DNA of 6,766 nt, taken from Hyphomicrobiales bacterium (GTDB lineage: Bacteria > Pseudomonadota > Alphaproteobacteria > Rhizobiales > JAJFHB01). Position 1 is the stretch's first letter; each line of letters opens with the position of its first letter. Below, piece after piece: positions 6,467 through 6,766 of this stretch. Under the pieces are notes generated by a model. The model saw only the letters and a list, made by a program, of their open reading frames with translations, was not told where the DNA came from and did not search any database. A program made the position numbers and the translations under genes. Location: assembly GCA_021775795.1 (NCBI GenBank), contig JAJFHB010000313.1, forward strand, positions 1 to 6,766, read 5' to 3'.

Positions 6467-6766
6467 TCAGAGTTGAAGGGATGCCAGATCTGCAGCCTGC
6501 AGCAAGGTTTCACGGTCAGCCTTACCCACCAGAACAAGTTCCAATCCGTTCTGCACCCATTGCACAATGCCAATTCCATCGTGGGTGAGAAATTCAGGTT
6601 CGCTGTCAGCTGCGTCTTTGCGATGAAAACACAGCGCAAGTGGTTCACCCGCCTCACTCGGCAGATAAACCAACTGAAACAGCGGCCAATTGTCATATTC
6701 CAGCAATTGCCCCCGGCGAAATTCAAGGCCCTGTTCACTCAGATCGGGAATCGCAAGTACTTCATC
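6467..6766 (-). CDS. Anti-sigma factor-like protein, C-terminal part
   Basis: The frame stays open from a TGA at 6469-6467 to the right edge, giving the last 99 residues of a longer minus-strand gene; the true start lies outside the window. The segment reads IPDLSEQGLEFRRGQLL, then FQLVYLPSEAGEPLALCF, then GIGIVQWVQNGLELVLVG and a closing helix. This order (a 'PDLS..GL...GG.LL' block, a strand ending in 'QLVY', a glycine turn, 'LALC', and a 'W..ngl.y.lvg' strand) is the C-terminal domain I associate with rhizobial transmembrane anti-sigma factors of the RsiW/ChrR-regulator type, which hold an ECF sigma factor at the membrane. The N-terminal zinc-binding and membrane parts would lie beyond 6766. 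Its stop is only 11 bp from the convergent binding-protein gene. The match is from memory of the fold pattern. Confidence 0.65.
   Translation of the reverse strand, partial: DEVLAIPDLSEQGLEFRRGQLLEYDNWPLFQLVYLPSEAGEPLALCFHRKDAADSEPEFLTHDGIGIVQWVQNGLELVLVGKADRETLLQAADLASLQL

Overview
The window looks like chromosomal DNA from an alphaproteobacterium, probably of the Rhizobiales/Hyphomicrobiales type. The reasons are moderately high GC, GTG and TTG starts, a GcvA-like LysR regulator, a LivK-type binding protein close in sequence to the Brucella/rhizobial Leu/Ile/Val-binding homologues, and the C-terminal end of a rhizobial-style anti-sigma factor. The taxonomic call is inference from protein resemblance only. 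I see no rRNA, tRNA, CRISPR array, insertion sequence or phage gene.

Layout. Positions 8-373 (minus) encode a small secreted lipoprotein of unknown function. It is divergent from a PhzF-family isomerase/epimerase gene (576-1385, plus), and the roughly 200-bp gap between them holds plausible promoters for both. Convergent to phzF is a 64-codon gene for a small helical protein (1444-1638, minus) with a strong ribosome binding site. A 127-bp divergent spacer separates it from a LysR-type regulator gene (1766-2704, plus, TTG start). After 43 bp comes a large gene (2748-5156, plus) for an 802-residue thiamine-diphosphate enzyme. That enzyme resembles the homodimeric pyruvate dehydrogenase E1 (AceE) but lacks AceE's N-terminal E2-docking region. 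A 180-bp spacer with two overlapping inverted repeats leads to a periplasmic LivJ/LivK-type substrate-binding protein (about 5340-6455, plus). The window ends in the 3' part of a minus-strand gene (6467-6766, running off the right edge) for an anti-sigma-factor-like protein.

How the genes may work together. The lysR and E1-like genes are tightly spaced on one strand and probably form a transcription unit, with the regulator possibly controlling the enzyme. The binding protein follows on the same strand and may belong to the same physiological module: uptake of an amino-acid-like compound plus ThDP-dependent metabolism of a 2-oxo acid or sugar phosphate. No permease, ATPase, E2 or E3 gene lies in the window, so this link rests on neighbourhood alone. 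The remaining genes look like ordinary unlinked chromosomal genes.
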